Below are positions 44,752-55,061 of a DNA stretch of 64,000 nt, in pieces. This DNA is from Bacillus amyloliquefaciens DSM 7 = ATCC 23350 (GTDB lineage Bacteria > Bacillota > Bacilli > Bacillales > Bacillaceae): positions 1,297,001 through 1,361,000 of the forward strand of contig NC_014551.1 of assembly GCF_000196735.1 (NCBI RefSeq), in the 5' to 3' direction. The position numbers and the translations under genes were made by a program. A model generated the notes under the pieces. That model had not been told where the DNA came from, searched no databases, and saw only the letters and a list, made by a program, of their open reading frames with translations. Numbering within the stretch: position 1 is the first letter of the stretch; the number at the start of each line of letters is the position of its first letter.

Positions 44752-45568
44752 AAGCTACCCGTTTTTCACCTATTCCGGATTATTGAATTCAGAACATTAT
44801 GACAAAATGGGTTCCGCCATATGGCTGTTTTTATGGTTCGTCAGCTCAACGACAAAGGAACAAATAAAAGACGGCATCAAGTGGGGGCTCGTTCTCGGGC
44901 ATAAGCCCGTTAAAGCAAGAGAAATGGCCGATGTATTTACAGTCAGCGAAAAAACCGTCAGACGGTGGCTTGAGATCTTGGAACAGCACGAATATATCAA
45001 AACCGTCCGCGCACCTTACGGACTTATCATCTCCGTAAAACACTCGAAAAGATTCACGCCGAAAGGGACATTGACCCGCCCGGAAGTCACTGACCGGACA
45101 ATAACGGCAGATCACCGGGACAAAAATGTCCAGAGAGAAATAGATATAACAAAAAATCATACTGCTGAAGAAGCGATTAACGAAATTGCCGCCCATTTTA
45201 TCAGGTTAAGGTCTGCACAGGAGGGGCGGAGCGTATACCCATCGCCAAGAGATTACCAGGCCATCGCCCGTATTGTTTCGCTAGGTGCATCAGTACAAGA
45301 AGCAATCAAATGGCTTGGCGAATGCTTTGCCGCTTTTGAACAGCGGCGCACTTCATCAGCTGAAACGATCAAGGCCTTCAGCTATTGCGCCAAGTTTATC
45401 GAAGACCGCTTGAATGCACGAATTGCGGGAAGGACAATCACAACAAAAAAAGAGAGGAATACGATACATGACAACACGAACGATCGAGCAGATTCTTGCC
45501 GACCTGAAAAACGGAAAACGTCCATTACTGGCGGCCAGACCGGAAGAATCAGACGAAAGCCGCTTTGA
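44738..45568 (+). CDS. xkdB: PBSX protein XkdB (DnaD-like replication protein)
   Basis: About 276 residues. An N-terminal winged helix (VKAREMADVFTVSEKTVRRW) is followed by a linker and a C-terminal DnaD-like segment (YQAIARIVSLGASVQEAIKW). Such phage proteins start DNA replication with a DnaC-like loader, here XkdC. ATG 44738 is 6 bases after GGAG; ATG 44732 and 44741 are alternatives. Its end overlaps the start of xkdC by about 100 bases. Confidence 0.85.
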   Translation: MMNRKSYPFFTYSGLLNSEHYDKMGSAIWLFLWFVSSTTKEQIKDGIKWGLVLGHKPVKAREMADVFTVSEKTVRRWLEILEQHEYIKTVRAPYGLIISVKHSKRFTPKGTLTRPEVTDRTITADHRDKNVQREIDITKNHTAEEAINEIAAHFIRLRSAQEGRSVYPSPRDYQAIARIVSLGASVQEAIKWLGECFAAFEQRRTSSAETIKAFSYCAKFIEDRLNARIAGRTITTKKERNTIHDNTNDRADSCRPEKRKTSITGGQTGRIRRKPL

Positions 45569-46268
45569 CTGTCCGCTTTGTAAAGATCAGGGCGGTTATC
45601 TCAAAAAACAGCTGGGAATGGATGTGTGGGTCAAGTGCCGCTGCGCAGCTGAACGAAAAGTAGAGCGTATCCTCGGCGCAAGTGAGATTACAGGCGCCTT
45701 TCGGAAGCTGGATTTCAAAGGATTTATTACGCGGGGCAAGCCTCAGGCAGTCATCGACGCATATGAGTGCGCCCTTGAATTTGTTGAAAACTTCGACACG
45801 ATTAAAAACTGCCGGAAAAACAGCATTGCCCTTTTAGGGCGTCCGGGATCGGGAAAAACCCATCTTTTGACCGCTCTCAGCAATTATGTCATGAGGCAGA
45901 AGCAGACACCGGTGCTGTATTTTCCTTTTGTGGAGGGCTTTACGGATTTAAAAAATGATTTTGATCTGCTCGACGCAAAGCTTGCCCGTATGAAGCAGGC
46001 GGATGTGCTCTTTATTGACGATTTGTTTAAACCGCTGAACGGAAAACCCCGGGCGACCGACTGGCAGATTGAACAAATGTACGCCGTCGTGAATTACCGC
46101 TATTTAAATCATAAGCCGGTTCTTCTGTCGAGCGAGCTGGCCTGTGACGAACTGGTTCAGGTTGATGAAGCCTTGGGCACAAGATTATATGAGATGTGCA
46201 GCGATTATTTAGTCATCATTCATGGAAACCCATATGAAGTCAACCACAGATTAGAGGGGGCGAGATAA
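45468..46268 (+). CDS. xkdC: PBSX protein XkdC (DnaC-like ATPase)
   Basis: A 266-residue AAA+ helicase-loader-type ATPase. A zinc finger (C35-C38, C57, C59) comes first. Walker A is GRPGSGKTH at about 124-132, Walker B is VLFIDDLFKP. An arginine-finger region follows. ATG 45468 gives the known XkdC length. It pairs with XkdB. Confidence 0.9.
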   Translation: MTTRTIEQILADLKNGKRPLLAARPEESDESRFDCPLCKDQGGYLKKQLGMDVWVKCRCAAERKVERILGASEITGAFRKLDFKGFITRGKPQAVIDAYECALEFVENFDTIKNCRKNSIALLGRPGSGKTHLLTALSNYVMRQKQTPVLYFPFVEGFTDLKNDFDLLDAKLARMKQADVLFIDDLFKPLNGKPRATDWQIEQMYAVVNYRYLNHKPVLLSSELACDELVQVDEALGTRLYEMCSDYLVIIHGNPYEVNHRLEGAR

Positions 46269-46435
46269 TGTGTAAACTGTGCGGGCCGAAGAAGGTTATT
46301 GTGACGGAAACAGGTTTCGGCGCTGTCTTTCACCCTTGCCCGAACTGCAAAACAGGGACCGATTTAACGCCGGTCATTAAACGTCTTGAGCGAATGGTTC
46401 AAGACGCAAAAGCGAGGCTTGATGCACGTGTATAA
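46268..46435 (+). CDS. Tiny zinc-knuckle phage protein
   Basis: A 55-residue protein starting at ATG 46268, sharing its first base with the last base of the xkdC stop (TAATG). Two CxxC pairs (CKLC near residue 2, CPNC near residue 24) suggest one zinc site, followed by a basic helix (IKRLERMVQDAKARLDARV). It is too short for most gene callers. Confidence 0.6.
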   Translation: MCKLCGPKKVIVTETGFGAVFHPCPNCKTGTDLTPVIKRLERMVQDAKARLDARV

Positions 46436-46523
46436 ATATATCAAATGGCTTTTTTGCCTGCTGTTCAGGGCGAAACGGATAGAAAAGCAAATTGAAGCAT
46501 GGCATGAGGCTGATGGAAAGTGA
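46422..46523 (+). CDS. Tiny basic phage protein
   Basis: A 33-residue frame starting ATG 46422, overlapping the previous gene by 14 bases: one short hydrophobic stretch (IKWLFCLLF) then a charged helix (RAKRIEKQIEAWHEADGK). It ends just before the xkdD ribosome binding site. The tight packing supports it. Confidence 0.4.
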   Translation: MHVYKYIKWLFCLLFRAKRIEKQIEAWHEADGK

Positions 46524-46532
46524 GGATAAACA

Positions 46533-46874
46533 TTGCAAGTAAAAAACAGCCCCGCCCCGTGGCGGGCCGTACACAGCGGCGAAGAAAAACCCATTTACAT
46601 TTATTCAGCATACAGCGAATCGGATAAAGAGAAATTTCCTTATTCAAACGGAAGGCTCATCGCAGCCGTTTTCAACTTAAGTTCATACTCGCAGCAAGTC
46701 AACGCGGCATTGATGGCTAAAGCCCCGGAACTTTTTGAAGCGGCCGAAACGGCTCTCCGCCTGCTTCGGGGAGAAAGCGCTGAAGATAAAGAAGCGTTCA
46801 TTAATGAACTCGGAAGCCTCATACATGAAGTAAACATCCTGAAAAAGACGGAGGACATAAAACATGAATCCTAA
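46533..46874 (+). CDS. xkdD: PBSX protein XkdD
   Basis: A 113-residue phage protein starting at TTG 46533, 7 bases after GAGG. KAPELFEAAETALRLLRGES is the recognisable motif of a common phage protein family (unknown role). It overlaps xtrA by 11 bases. Confidence 0.75.
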   Translation: MQVKNSPAPWRAVHSGEEKPIYIYSAYSESDKEKFPYSNGRLIAAVFNLSSYSQQVNAALMAKAPELFEAAETALRLLRGESAEDKEAFINELGSLIHEVNILKKTEDIKHES

Positions 46875-47067
46875 AAAACTGTCAGACATTGAACATACAA
46901 CATTAAAAAGCCAGCTGGAAGAAGGAAAGGTGCGGGTCATCATTGTAGACGGGCTGAAGAAGGAAGTATGGCTCGCCGAAGCGCCGGAGCACGGCAAAAC
47001 GCTTATCGAAACGAGAAAAGGGGATCTCGCCCGGGTTGAATACGAAATCGGCTTTAAATTGAATTGA
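46864..47067 (+). CDS. xtrA: PBSX protein XtrA
   Basis: A 67-residue protein of the XtrA/YqaO family, full length: VRVIIVDGLKKEVWLAEAPE and a GKTLIETRKGD strand. Its function is unknown. It is followed by a terminator. Confidence 0.85.
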   Translation: MNPKKLSDIEHTTLKSQLEEGKVRVIIVDGLKKEVWLAEAPEHGKTLIETRKGDLARVEYEIGFKLN

Positions 47068-47105
47068 TTTTTAAAAAAGAATACGTCCAAGACGGAAAGC
47101 CTGCG

Positions 47106-47154
47106 GACACTGATCAATCGCGCACATTTTGCGCATTGGTTGGTGTCTTTTTTT
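47106..47154 (+). terminator. Terminator between xtrA and xpf
   Basis: GACAC / GTGTC outer pairs with an inner GCGC / GCGC stem, followed by TTTTTTT. It would end the early transcript. Confidence 0.75.
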
Positions 47155-47179
47155 GTTCCGAAAAAGAGGAGGATTTATT

Positions 47180-47689
47180 ATGGAAGACTTACTATTTGAA
47201 TATAAACGCACGCTGAAACAGACGAAAAAATGGTACAAGCATCTTGAGGAAGCTGATGAAACGGCGCTGACTTCAGAAGAACTGAAAGATAAAAAAATCA
47301 TCAGAACGATCATTACAGATTTGGAATATGTCACTGAATGGCTTGAAAAAGGCCGGCAGCCCGGCATAAGAAGAGCGATAGACCGCAGAGACGCTTATCA
47401 GAGAATGCTGATTAAAGATCCGAGAATCATAGAAACCTATTCACAGGCGCTGATGTTCGTACCTTCCGGAAATGTGACTGAAGAAGACAGAATCAGACTG
47501 CGGGACGCATTAGCCGTCTTAACGGATAGAGAAAAAGAAATGCTTCTCCTCCACAAAGCGGAATGCTTTTCGTATGAACGGATCGCCGCATTGCTGAACG
47601 TAAAGAAATCAACCGTACAGACGACGGTCAAACGGGCGCTTCTAAAAATTCAAAAACAGCAGGAACAAAGAAATCAATCGCCTGCTTAA
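47180..47689 (+). CDS. xpf: PBSX sigma-factor-like protein Xpf
   Basis: A 169-residue activator of the late genes. The C-terminal region is sigma-70 region 4-like: LTDREKEMLLLHKAECFSYE then RIAALLNVKKSTVQTTVKRA. ATG 47180 follows GAGGAGG. It should direct transcription of the structural genes from a promoter after 47690. Confidence 0.9.
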   Translation: MEDLLFEYKRTLKQTKKWYKHLEEADETALTSEELKDKKIIRTIITDLEYVTEWLEKGRQPGIRRAIDRRDAYQRMLIKDPRIIETYSQALMFVPSGNVTEEDRIRLRDALAVLTDREKEMLLLHKAECFSYERIAALLNVKKSTVQTTVKRALLKIQKQQEQRNQSPA

Positions 47690-47734
47690 TAAGTTGTCAT
47701 ACGTTTGCCACCTAGAAGTGAACAGACGATCCCA

Positions 47735-47764
47735 AAAAGCGGCCCGAAAGAAGCCGCTTTTTAT
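47735..47764 (+). terminator. Terminator after xpf
   Basis: Stem AAAGCGGC / GCCGCTTT with loop CCGAAAGAA, followed by TTATTAT. Confidence 0.85.
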
Positions 47765-47803
47765 TATAGACATCCATGTCGGAGGTGGCGGTGATGCCGT
47801 AGC

Positions 47804-48601
47804 ATGAAAAACGCAAAAAAAGAACAGGCATTTACAATCTATCAGTCTCATCAGGGCCGCATCACAAACCGCGCCCTTGCCGGAAAATCAGGCGTATCCG
47901 CAAGAACGATCGGCAGATGGAAAAAAGAAGGGCGCTGGGACGAAGCGCTCAATCAAAATGTAAAAAGCGGCGGAAAAAACGCCCCGGCCGAAAATGATGA
48001 ATTAAACGAACGACAGCGGCTGTTTTGTCTTTATTATGTGAAAAGCTTTAACGCCACCCAATCCGCGATAAAAGCCGGGTATTCACCGGAAAGCGCGCAT
48101 GTGACGGGAAGCAGGCTGTTAAAAAATGAAAAAGTCGCAAAAGAAATCAGCCGCATGAAAAAGGAAATGGTCAATAAAGTGTTTGTCGAAGCAATGGACG
48201 TTCTGCAAGTCTATGTGAAAATCGCTTTCGCCGACATTACCGATTATGTAACCTTCGGAAAAAGGGAGGTTCAGGCCTTCGGAAAATCAGGACCGCTCTT
48301 TGACGAAAATGATAATCCGATTATGCAGGAGATCAGCTACGTTGATGTTAAAGATTCGAATCTTCTGGACGGAACCATCGTCACCGAAGCGAAACTCGGG
48401 AAAGAAGGCATTGCAATAAAGCTTGCCGATAAGATGAAAGCACTGGAAAAGCTGTCCTTGTACTTTGACCTTTTCCCTGATCAATTTAAGAAAAAAATTG
48501 AACGAGAAAAATTAAAGCTGGCGCAGCAGAAGCTGGAAAAAACAGAAGAGAGCCAAAAGCCGATTGACATAGTCATTACGCGGAAAGAGGAACGGCCATG
48601 A
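47804..48601 (+). CDS. xtmA: Terminase small subunit XtmA
   Basis: A 265-residue protein with an N-terminal helix-turn-helix ([20 protein letters not shown]) and the terminase_2 domain ([20 protein letters not shown]). It recognises DNA and stimulates XtmB. The ribosome binding site GGAGG is unusually far (18 bases) from the ATG, so the start is less certain. It overlaps xtmB by 4 bases. Confidence 0.92.
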   Translation: MKNAKKEQAFTIYQSHQGRITNRALAGKSGVSARTIGRWKKEGRWDEALNQNVKSGGKNAPAENDELNERQRLFCLYYVKSFNATQSAIKAGYSPESAHVTGSRLLKNEKVAKEISRMKKEMVNKVFVEAMDVLQVYVKIAFADITDYVTFGKREVQAFGKSGPLFDENDNPIMQEISYVDVKDSNLLDGTIVTEAKLGKEGIAIKLADKMKALEKLSLYFDLFPDQFKKKIEREKLKLAQQKLEKTEESQKPIDIVITRKEERP

Positions 48602-49896
48602 TTGAAAAAGCGGTCAACCCGCGCTTTGAAGATTATTTGTTCAATTGGAATGAAACGTACCAATTTCTCGTCGGAGGCTACGGCTCGTCAAAAAGCTATC
48701 ATACCGCGCTGAAAATCATCCTGAAGCTGCTTTGTGAAAAACGGACGGCGCTTGTCGTTCGGGAAGTATTCGATACGCACAGGGATTCTACCTTTGCACT
48801 GTTTGAGGACATTATCGAGGAGCTTGAGCTGGGACATGCTGTAAAGGCCGTTTCTTCACCGATGCAGCTGAGATTCGCAAACGGAAGCCGGATTATGTTT
48901 AAAGGAATGGACAACCCGGCCAAATTGAAATCCATTCACCATATTTCTTTGATTTGGATTGAGGAATGCTCAGAAGTGAAGTATGAAGGCTTTAAGGAGC
49001 TGATCGGCCGTCTGCGCCATCCCGAGCTTTCGCTTCACATGATATGCACCACAAATCCCGTCGGCACCTCCAATTGGACGTACCGGCATTTTTTTCGTGA
49101 TGAGCAAAAAAAACGGTTCGTATTGGATGATCATACGCTGTATGAAAAAGGCACCGTCGTTAAGGGGGATACGTATTACCACCATTCCACCGCGTGCGAC
49201 AATCTGTTTTTGCTAAAAAGCTATATTAAGCAGCTTGACAGCTTACGGCAATACGATCCCGATTTGTACCGGATCGCCCGCAAAGGACAGTTCGGCGTCA
49301 ACGGCATCCGCGTATTTCCGCAGTTTCAGGTCATGGAGCACACCGAAGTAACAGAGCGGATTGCCGCTATCAGACGCCCGCTGTTTCGGACGGGCATGGA
49401 TTTCGGTTTTGAAGAGTCATATAATGCGGTCATCCGGCTTGCCGTCGATCCGGATAAAAAAGAGCTTTATATTTTCTGGGAGTATTACAAAAACAAAATG
49501 ACCGATGATCAGACAGCTGAGGAGCTTCAGGAATTGGCGGATAAAAAAGAGCTGATCAAGGCGGATTCAGCCGAGCCGAAAAGCATCCAATATTTCCGCA
49601 GGCAGGGCTTTTGCATGGTCGCGGCCAAAAAGTTTCCCGGCTCAAGGCTTCAGTATACGAAAAAACTGAAACGGTTCAAACACATCTATTGCTCAGACAG
49701 CTGTCAAAATACAATCCGCGAATTGCAAAACTTAACATACGCGAAAAACAAAAACGGCGTTCTGTCGGAAGATGAGTTTTCAATTGATCCCCACACACTT
49801 TCAGCGATTTGGTACGCGCTGGATGATTATGACGCGGCGGATCTGAAAGATTCATCACAAAAACGGACACGTCCAAATCGGGAAAGGGGGAGGTAA
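48598..49896 (+). CDS. xtmB: Terminase large subunit XtmB
   Basis: A 432-residue packaging ATPase/nuclease. The Walker-A-like loop is [13 protein letters not shown], Walker B is [11 protein letters not shown], and the C-terminal RNase H-like nuclease has [12 protein letters not shown] and [15 protein letters not shown]. It drives DNA into the head; PBSX packages chromosomal DNA pieces. Confidence 0.95.
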   Translation: MIEKAVNPRFEDYLFNWNETYQFLVGGYGSSKSYHTALKIILKLLCEKRTALVVREVFDTHRDSTFALFEDIIEELELGHAVKAVSSPMQLRFANGSRIMFKGMDNPAKLKSIHHISLIWIEECSEVKYEGFKELIGRLRHPELSLHMICTTNPVGTSNWTYRHFFRDEQKKRFVLDDHTLYEKGTVVKGDTYYHHSTACDNLFLLKSYIKQLDSLRQYDPDLYRIARKGQFGVNGIRVFPQFQVMEHTEVTERIAAIRRPLFRTGMDFGFEESYNAVIRLAVDPDKKELYIFWEYYKNKMTDDQTAEELQELADKKELIKADSAEPKSIQYFRRQGFCMVAAKKFPGSRLQYTKKLKRFKHIYCSDSCQNTIRELQNLTYAKNKNGVLSEDEFSIDPHTLSAIWYALDDYDAADLKDSSQKRTRPNRERGR

Positions 49897-49899
49897 CCG

Positions 49900-51336
49900 T
49901 TGGCGAAAAACCAAAACGTCAGAGCCACCGTCATTAAATCAAAGATGGCCGCGCCGCAGGCAAGACAGATGCAAGAAGATCAATTTGCCGATTTGTACGG
50001 CGAAGACATCATCTCTCCGCCCTATAATCTCATTGAGCTGAAAACGATCGCCGAATATTCGACCATTCTTCAGCAGTGCATTGACGCGTATCGGGTCAAT
50101 ATTACGGGCTTCGGTTTCGATGTCGAATATACCTTTGACGTAAATAGCTCAGACTGCTCCCCGGATAAAAAAGCGCGGGCTGAAAAGAACTGGATGAAGC
50201 TGGAGAGCTTTTACAAATGCCTTCATTTTGATGAATCGGCTGAGACGATCCTCGGTTATGCGATAGAAGACCGCGAAAAAACGGGCAACGGTTTTCTCGA
50301 GGTGCTTCGTGACGGAGCGGGAAAACCGGCTGGGATTGAATATCTGGATGTGAAACATATGCGGGTGTGCGGTGTGACTGATCCCGTTGAAGTCACGTTT
50401 TCATATGAAGAAAACGGCTCATCCAAAACGATTAAAAGGCAAAAACGGTTCCGTAAATATGTTCAGATGCTGAACGGGCATAAAGTATTTTTCAAGGAAT
50501 ACGGCGACCCCCGGATGATGGACATGAGAACCGGCGAATACGTAAAGACCTTGCCTGAAGAATACCGGGCAAATGAAGCCATTCACTTAAAAATCGGCAG
50601 CGGCACTTACGGTATCCCGCGCTGGGTCGGCAATATCGTCAATCTGTACGGCGCCCGGAAAGCGGAAGAACTGAATTTTATGTATTTCAAGCAGGGCCGT
50701 CACGTGCCGGCCGCCATTACGGTTGAAAACGGCATGCTGTCAGAAACCTCGTACAAAGAGCTCCAGGATTATATGAATGACCTGGAAGGGGTGGAAAACG
50801 CCCACAAATTTCTGCTGATTGAGGCGGAAGGCATTGCGAAGGAAAAGGACCTTCACGGAGGCGAAGACATTACGCCTGTGTCTGTGGAAATTAAATCACT
50901 TGCGGAAATTCTGCAGGATGATGCGCTGTTTCTTGAATATGACGACAAAAGCAGAAATAAACTCCGCTCCGCTTTTCGTCTCCCGCCGCTTTATACGGGC
51001 GAGGCGCAGGAATACAACAAAGCTACAGCCGATACGGCACGGAAAATAACGGAGGAGCAGGTGTTCCAGCCGGAGCGGAAAACGCTGATTAATAAGCTCA
51101 ATACGTTATTTTTGCCTGAACTGGGGCTTCACGATGTACAGCTCGCACTAAAAGGGCCTGATTTTCGCGATCCGCTTGAAATTGCGAAGGTGCTTACGCC
51201 ATTTATCTCCGCCGGCGCCGTCTCTCCTAATGATCTCCGTGATCTGGCCGGAAGAGTGCTCGGCAAAACGCTTGAAGAATGGCCTGAAGAGTACTACAGC
51301 CGGCCGGTGCTGCAACGGAAAAAGGAGCAATCCTGA
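49900..51336 (+). CDS. xkdE: Portal protein XkdE
   Basis: A 478-residue phage portal protein: YSTILQQCIDAYRVNITGFG, the conserved clip region YGIPRWVGNIVNLYGARKAE, and FLEYDDKSRNKLRSAFRLPP. It forms the ring at the head vertex. The start is TTG 49900 behind GGGGGAGG, 3 bases after xtmB. Confidence 0.93.
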   Translation: MAKNQNVRATVIKSKMAAPQARQMQEDQFADLYGEDIISPPYNLIELKTIAEYSTILQQCIDAYRVNITGFGFDVEYTFDVNSSDCSPDKKARAEKNWMKLESFYKCLHFDESAETILGYAIEDREKTGNGFLEVLRDGAGKPAGIEYLDVKHMRVCGVTDPVEVTFSYEENGSSKTIKRQKRFRKYVQMLNGHKVFFKEYGDPRMMDMRTGEYVKTLPEEYRANEAIHLKIGSGTYGIPRWVGNIVNLYGARKAEELNFMYFKQGRHVPAAITVENGMLSETSYKELQDYMNDLEGVENAHKFLLIEAEGIAKEKDLHGGEDITPVSVEIKSLAEILQDDALFLEYDDKSRNKLRSAFRLPPLYTGEAQEYNKATADTARKITEEQVFQPERKTLINKLNTLFLPELGLHDVQLALKGPDFRDPLEIAKVLTPFISAGAVSPNDLRDLAGRVLGKTLEEWPEEYYSRPVLQRKKEQS

Positions 51337-51355
51337 AAGGGGGTGAAAACATCTC

Positions 51356-52198
51356 GTGCCGAGAGAATTAAGAAATGCCGTCATCAGTTTTGTAAGCTAT
51401 GTCGATAAGGCGGCGAACCAAACGGAATTCTTTTTCACAAAAGCGGCCGGCATTCCGTCATTTGAAAAAAAGGTGCAGGTGTTTACAAAAAGCGAACCGG
51501 ATGAGCAGAAGCTTGTTTACGGCATTGTATACGAGCCGGATGTCCCGGATGCCCATGGCGATTATATGACGGCCGAAGAGATTGAAAAGGCCGCTCACGG
51601 TTTTTTGGCGGACGCCCGCAACATTGATACAAATCATAATTTTGAAGGCGGAACCGGCGAGGTGGTGGAGTCGTACGTCGCCCCGGATGACTTTGAAATC
51701 GGGAATGCTGTGATCCGGAAAGGCTCTTGGGTGCTTGTCACCAAAGCCTCCGATGAAGTATGGGATCAGATTAAAGCCGGTGTCATTACTGGCTACAGCA
51801 TGGCGGGAACCGCTGACGTTTACGAAGAGCCGGAGGAAAAGCAAGCAGGCTTATTCGGCGCGGTCAAGCAATTTCTCGACCGTGACCGCAAATCAAGATA
51901 CCGCAAGGGAGAGGACTTGAACAAGATGAGAAAAGAAGACGTAAGAGAATCGATTGAACACGCGCTGCACCCGCTCTTAAAGCGGCTTGACAGTTTGGAC
52001 CAAAATACGGATGACAAAGACGGGGCGGCTGCGCCGTCCGATGAAGAAAAGCTGAAAACGCTTGTCGAGGACATGCTCGCGCCGATTATTAAACGCATCG
52101 AAGCGCTTGAAAAAGTAAGAGGCGCATCAAAGCAGCCGGAAGAAGAGACGAGCGGCCAAGAGCCTGTTAAAAAATCCATTTGGAGCGGACTGCTTTAA
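51356..52198 (+). CDS. xkdF: Prohead protease/scaffold XkdF
   Basis: A 280-residue protein. The XkdF domain (about 55-165) includes [30 protein letters not shown] and [11 protein letters not shown] charged coiled C-terminal part ([20 protein letters not shown]) acts as scaffold. It processes the capsid during assembly. GTG start behind AAAGGGGGTG. Confidence 0.9.
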   Translation: MPRELRNAVISFVSYVDKAANQTEFFFTKAAGIPSFEKKVQVFTKSEPDEQKLVYGIVYEPDVPDAHGDYMTAEEIEKAAHGFLADARNIDTNHNFEGGTGEVVESYVAPDDFEIGNAVIRKGSWVLVTKASDEVWDQIKAGVITGYSMAGTADVYEEPEEKQAGLFGAVKQFLDRDRKSRYRKGEDLNKMRKEDVRESIEHALHPLLKRLDSLDQNTDDKDGAAAPSDEEKLKTLVEDMLAPIIKRIEALEKVRGASKQPEEETSGQEPVKKSIWSGLL

Positions 52199-52224
52199 GC
52201 CCAGTCAGAAGGAGGAACTGTAGA

Positions 52225-53160
52225 GTGAGAAATCAAGATATCATCAGAAAGGCGGAAATGTCACTTTCCGCTTTAAAAAGCGGCGGTTTAATGAATCCCG
52301 CACAAGCTTCAGCATTTATCCGCATGGTGCAGAACACGCCGACTATTTTCAGCGAATCGCGAGTGATTCAAATGGAAAACGACTCGCAGAAATTTGAAAA
52401 AATCGGTTTCGGCCAGCGTATTCTGCGTGCCGCTGAGGAAGGAAAAGCCTTAACGGACGATCAGCTGACCGTCCCGGCAACAAGCACGGTGCAGCTGAAT
52501 ACGAAAGAAGTCATTGCGGAAATTAACATTACCTATGACACGCTTGAAAACAACATTGAAAAAGACGGTCTGCAGCAGACGATCATGCAGATTTTAGCGG
52601 AGCGGGCGGCAGTCGATATTGAAGAGCTTGTCGTAAACGGCGATACATCTTCATCTGATCCGTATTTGGCGCAGCTTGACGGAATACGTAAGCAGACCGT
52701 CTCTCACGTCATTGACGGAAACGGGGAAGAGCTGTCCAGAGCCACATTTAAAAAAGGCTTAAAAGCAATTCCGGCAAAATATTTGCGTCTGCCTCAAGAA
52801 TTCAGATTTTACACATCTCAAGGCATGGAGATTGAATGGAAGGACCGTGTGGCTGACCGTCAGACCAATCTGGGGGATCTTGCGGTGCAGGGCGGTTTGT
52901 CTTCAGCATTCGGCGTTCCGGTTAAAGGGGTTTCCAACCTGCAGCCGTACTCAGTCGGAGAAGGTGATTCTCAGTACGAGGCATCAGACATTATTTTGAC
53001 TCACCCGAAAAATATCATTCTCGGTTTTTCACGGAATATCAGAATCGAAGTAGATAAAGATATTCGCAGCCGCAAATTTATTATCGTACTGACGGCTAAG
53101 CTTGACAGCAAATTTGAAGAAGAAGATGCAAGCGCCAAAATCGTAAACGTTAAAGAATAA
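52225..53160 (+). CDS. xkdG: Major capsid protein XkdG
   Basis: A 311-residue HK97-fold capsid protein; GTG 52225 behind AGGAGG gives the known length. [40 protein letters not shown] and the end [16 protein letters not shown] are typical of the XkdG/YqbD family. Confidence 0.93.
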   Translation: MRNQDIIRKAEMSLSALKSGGLMNPAQASAFIRMVQNTPTIFSESRVIQMENDSQKFEKIGFGQRILRAAEEGKALTDDQLTVPATSTVQLNTKEVIAEINITYDTLENNIEKDGLQQTIMQILAERAAVDIEELVVNGDTSSSDPYLAQLDGIRKQTVSHVIDGNGEELSRATFKKGLKAIPAKYLRLPQEFRFYTSQGMEIEWKDRVADRQTNLGDLAVQGGLSSAFGVPVKGVSNLQPYSVGEGDSQYEASDIILTHPKNIILGFSRNIRIEVDKDIRSRKFIIVLTAKLDSKFEEEDASAKIVNVKE

Positions 53161-53176
53161 GACGGGGGTGGCAGTT

Positions 53177-53559
53177 ATGTTAATTCAGCCGTCTGACGTT
53201 GTTTCATATTCAGTTTATGATCAAGTCAAAAACAGGCCGGACAGCTTCTTATCCAAGACATTCTGGAGGCGGAGGCGGAAGCGGCCAGGCTGGCGGGGCA
53301 TCCGTTCACTGATCCTGTATACTCACCGCTTCCCGAAAAGATTAAGCTTGCGTTATTAAAGCTTTCTCAATATTTTGCGCTGATCAACCAGAACGAAGCA
53401 GCCGCTTCAGCCTATCAATCTGAAAAGATAGGCGACTACTCCTATACGGTGGCCGGTGAAGGCGGAATCCGAAAACCGGCGGTGTACCACCTGCTTTGTG
53501 AATATATCGCGCCGGGCTGTACCCCGGCTTCTGCAAGCGCAAAGGTGAGGCCGTTATGA
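53177..53559 (+). pseudogene. DUF3199 (YqbG-like) head-tail protein, frameshifted
   Basis: ATG 53177 opens LIQPSDVVSYSVYDQVKNRP, but at about 53248 the frame slips. The next frame continues IQDILEAEAEAARLAGHPFT, LPEKIKLALLKLSQYFALIN and ends in ...KVRPL at 53557-53559. One base seems missing in AGCTTCTTATCC. The full product would be a connector protein of about 127 residues. The end overlaps the next gene by 4 bases. Confidence 0.8.
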
Positions 53560-53912
53560 GCTACGAACGGCTGCTTACTGACAGATGCGATATTTATCAT
53601 GAGAGGGTGTCAGCTCCGAAGGCCGGACGTTTCGGCATTCCCGCTGAAAAGCTCCGGCCTGACTTTTCTTATCCGGAAGTTCCCGATGCTGAAAGAGTGC
53701 CGTGCCTGTTTGTTGAAAAACAGCAGCAGCTTATTCAGCTTGAGCCTGATCATAAGGTATATCAGCGGTATCTCGTTCATTTTCCGAAAGAGACAGTTTT
53801 GCGCGTCAATGACAAAATCGTTTGGGAAGATCAGGCGTATATTCTGGAAATGCCGAAGAAAGCAAGACAGCACCATTGGGAGGCCATCGCTGTGAGAGAT
53901 GACAGACTATGA
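53556..53912 (+). CDS. xkdH: PBSX protein XkdH (head-tail joining)
   Basis: A 118-residue protein of the XkdH/YqbH family: LLTDRCDIYHERVSAPKAGR at the start and KARQHHWEAIAVRDDRL at the end. It is coupled to its neighbours by 4-base overlaps on both sides. Such proteins close the head-tail interface. Confidence 0.85.
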   Translation: MSYERLLTDRCDIYHERVSAPKAGRFGIPAEKLRPDFSYPEVPDAERVPCLFVEKQQQLIQLEPDHKVYQRYLVHFPKETVLRVNDKIVWEDQAYILEMPKKARQHHWEAIAVRDDRL

Positions 53913-54412
53913 GCATAAAAAGCCTTGAAAAATGGAATCGGTCGCTGCTGAAGGCATCATCCGGCGAGTTTACCCGTCAGGCCAGCGGATGGCTGGAACA
54001 ATCAGGAGAGGATTTTCTCGATCTGGTACGGGAGGAGCTTATTCATTCGGGAGGGATCGATACAGAAAACCTGCTGTCTTCTTTCCGAAAAGGAGCGCGG
54101 GATCATGTGTGGATCATTGAAAACGGGGGACTGACTCTTGAAATCGGCACCAATGTAGAGTATGCCTCATTCATAAATGACGGACATTGGACCGTCTCAG
54201 AAGAAAATGTCAGATGGGTGCCGGGGTATTTTCAAGGCTCCCGGTTCATATATGATCCGTCAGCTTCAACCGGAATGGCGCTCAAAAAACAGTGGATCAG
54301 CGGGAATGGGTTTTGGGACAAAGCCCTTCTTTTATATGAAACAATCTTCGCAAGGTCGCTGGACAAGCGCTTCAGCAAGTGGCTTAACACGTTGGGGGGA
54401 GATATCGGATGA
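53909..54412 (+). CDS. xkdI: PBSX protein XkdI (HK97 gp10-like)
   Basis: A 167-residue protein with NVEYASFINDGHWTVSEENV, the hallmark of HK97 gp10-type tail completion proteins. It has 4-base overlaps with both neighbours. Confidence 0.85.
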   Translation: MSIKSLEKWNRSLLKASSGEFTRQASGWLEQSGEDFLDLVREELIHSGGIDTENLLSSFRKGARDHVWIIENGGLTLEIGTNVEYASFINDGHWTVSEENVRWVPGYFQGSRFIYDPSASTGMALKKQWISGNGFWDKALLLYETIFARSLDKRFSKWLNTLGGDIG

Positions 54413-54855
54413 ATCGCGAAACCGGTTCAATCGCCGCATTTTTATATCATCAGTGCGGCGTGCCCGTATATGAAAATGAACTGCCTGAACAATTTCAGGT
54501 GCCGTCACTTTACATCCCGCCCCCTTTTGTTTTTGACGAGAATGACACAGTCACTACCTTTAAGAAAACATACAGTCTGAATGTGAAGCTGTTCCATGCC
54601 GACTCGGTGCAGGCGCTCGATGAAGCAGACCGGATTGCTGATGCGGTGAGAGAATCTAGACAGATGATTCCGCTGCTTACTGAATCAGGGGAGGATACCG
54701 GTGATTTCATCCGCATCAGCCGTATCGAAACGAGAGTCGGAGACAAAGGCGAGGCAGTGATTACAATCCGCTGGACGAGCCGCTACTATTATAAGAAACA
54801 AACATTTCCCGCACTTCGGGGTGTGGACATTAACAGCGGGGTGAAACAAAAGTGA
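54409..54855 (+). CDS. xkdJ: PBSX protein XkdJ
   Basis: A 148-residue tail terminator-type protein of the XkdJ/YqbJ family: YHQCGVPVYENELPEQFQVP, then a beta-rich second half (IRISRIETRVGDKGEAVITI). Length as in B. subtilis. It overlaps the next gene by 4 bases. Confidence 0.85.
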   Translation: MNRETGSIAAFLYHQCGVPVYENELPEQFQVPSLYIPPPFVFDENDTVTTFKKTYSLNVKLFHADSVQALDEADRIADAVRESRQMIPLLTESGEDTGDFIRISRIETRVGDKGEAVITIRWTSRYYYKKQTFPALRGVDINSGVKQK

Positions 54856-55061
54856 AACAACATAAAAAGAAGAACGCCGCCACGGCAGAAAGAGCGGTTC
54901 TTTATGACACGGCGGATTTAACAAAGCACGCAAAGGAGCTTTTCGGCGTAAAACCTGAAATTCTCCAGGGTGCTTTATTCGGCGTGAAGCAGAAACAAAT
55001 GACAAAAGCGCAAGCCCAGACATACATTCAAGCATTTTTAACCAAGGAGGTCATGCAATAA
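54852..55061 (+). CDS. Small PBSX protein before the tail sheath gene
   Basis: A 69-residue basic helical protein (KHAKELFGVKPEILQGALFG, QMTKAQAQTYIQAFLTKEVM). A YqzN/YkzM-type domain is likely. GTG start overlaps xkdJ by 4 bases; its last base is the first of the xkdK start. Confidence 0.75.
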   Translation: MKQHKKKNAATAERAVLYDTADLTKHAKELFGVKPEILQGALFGVKQKQMTKAQAQTYIQAFLTKEVMQ

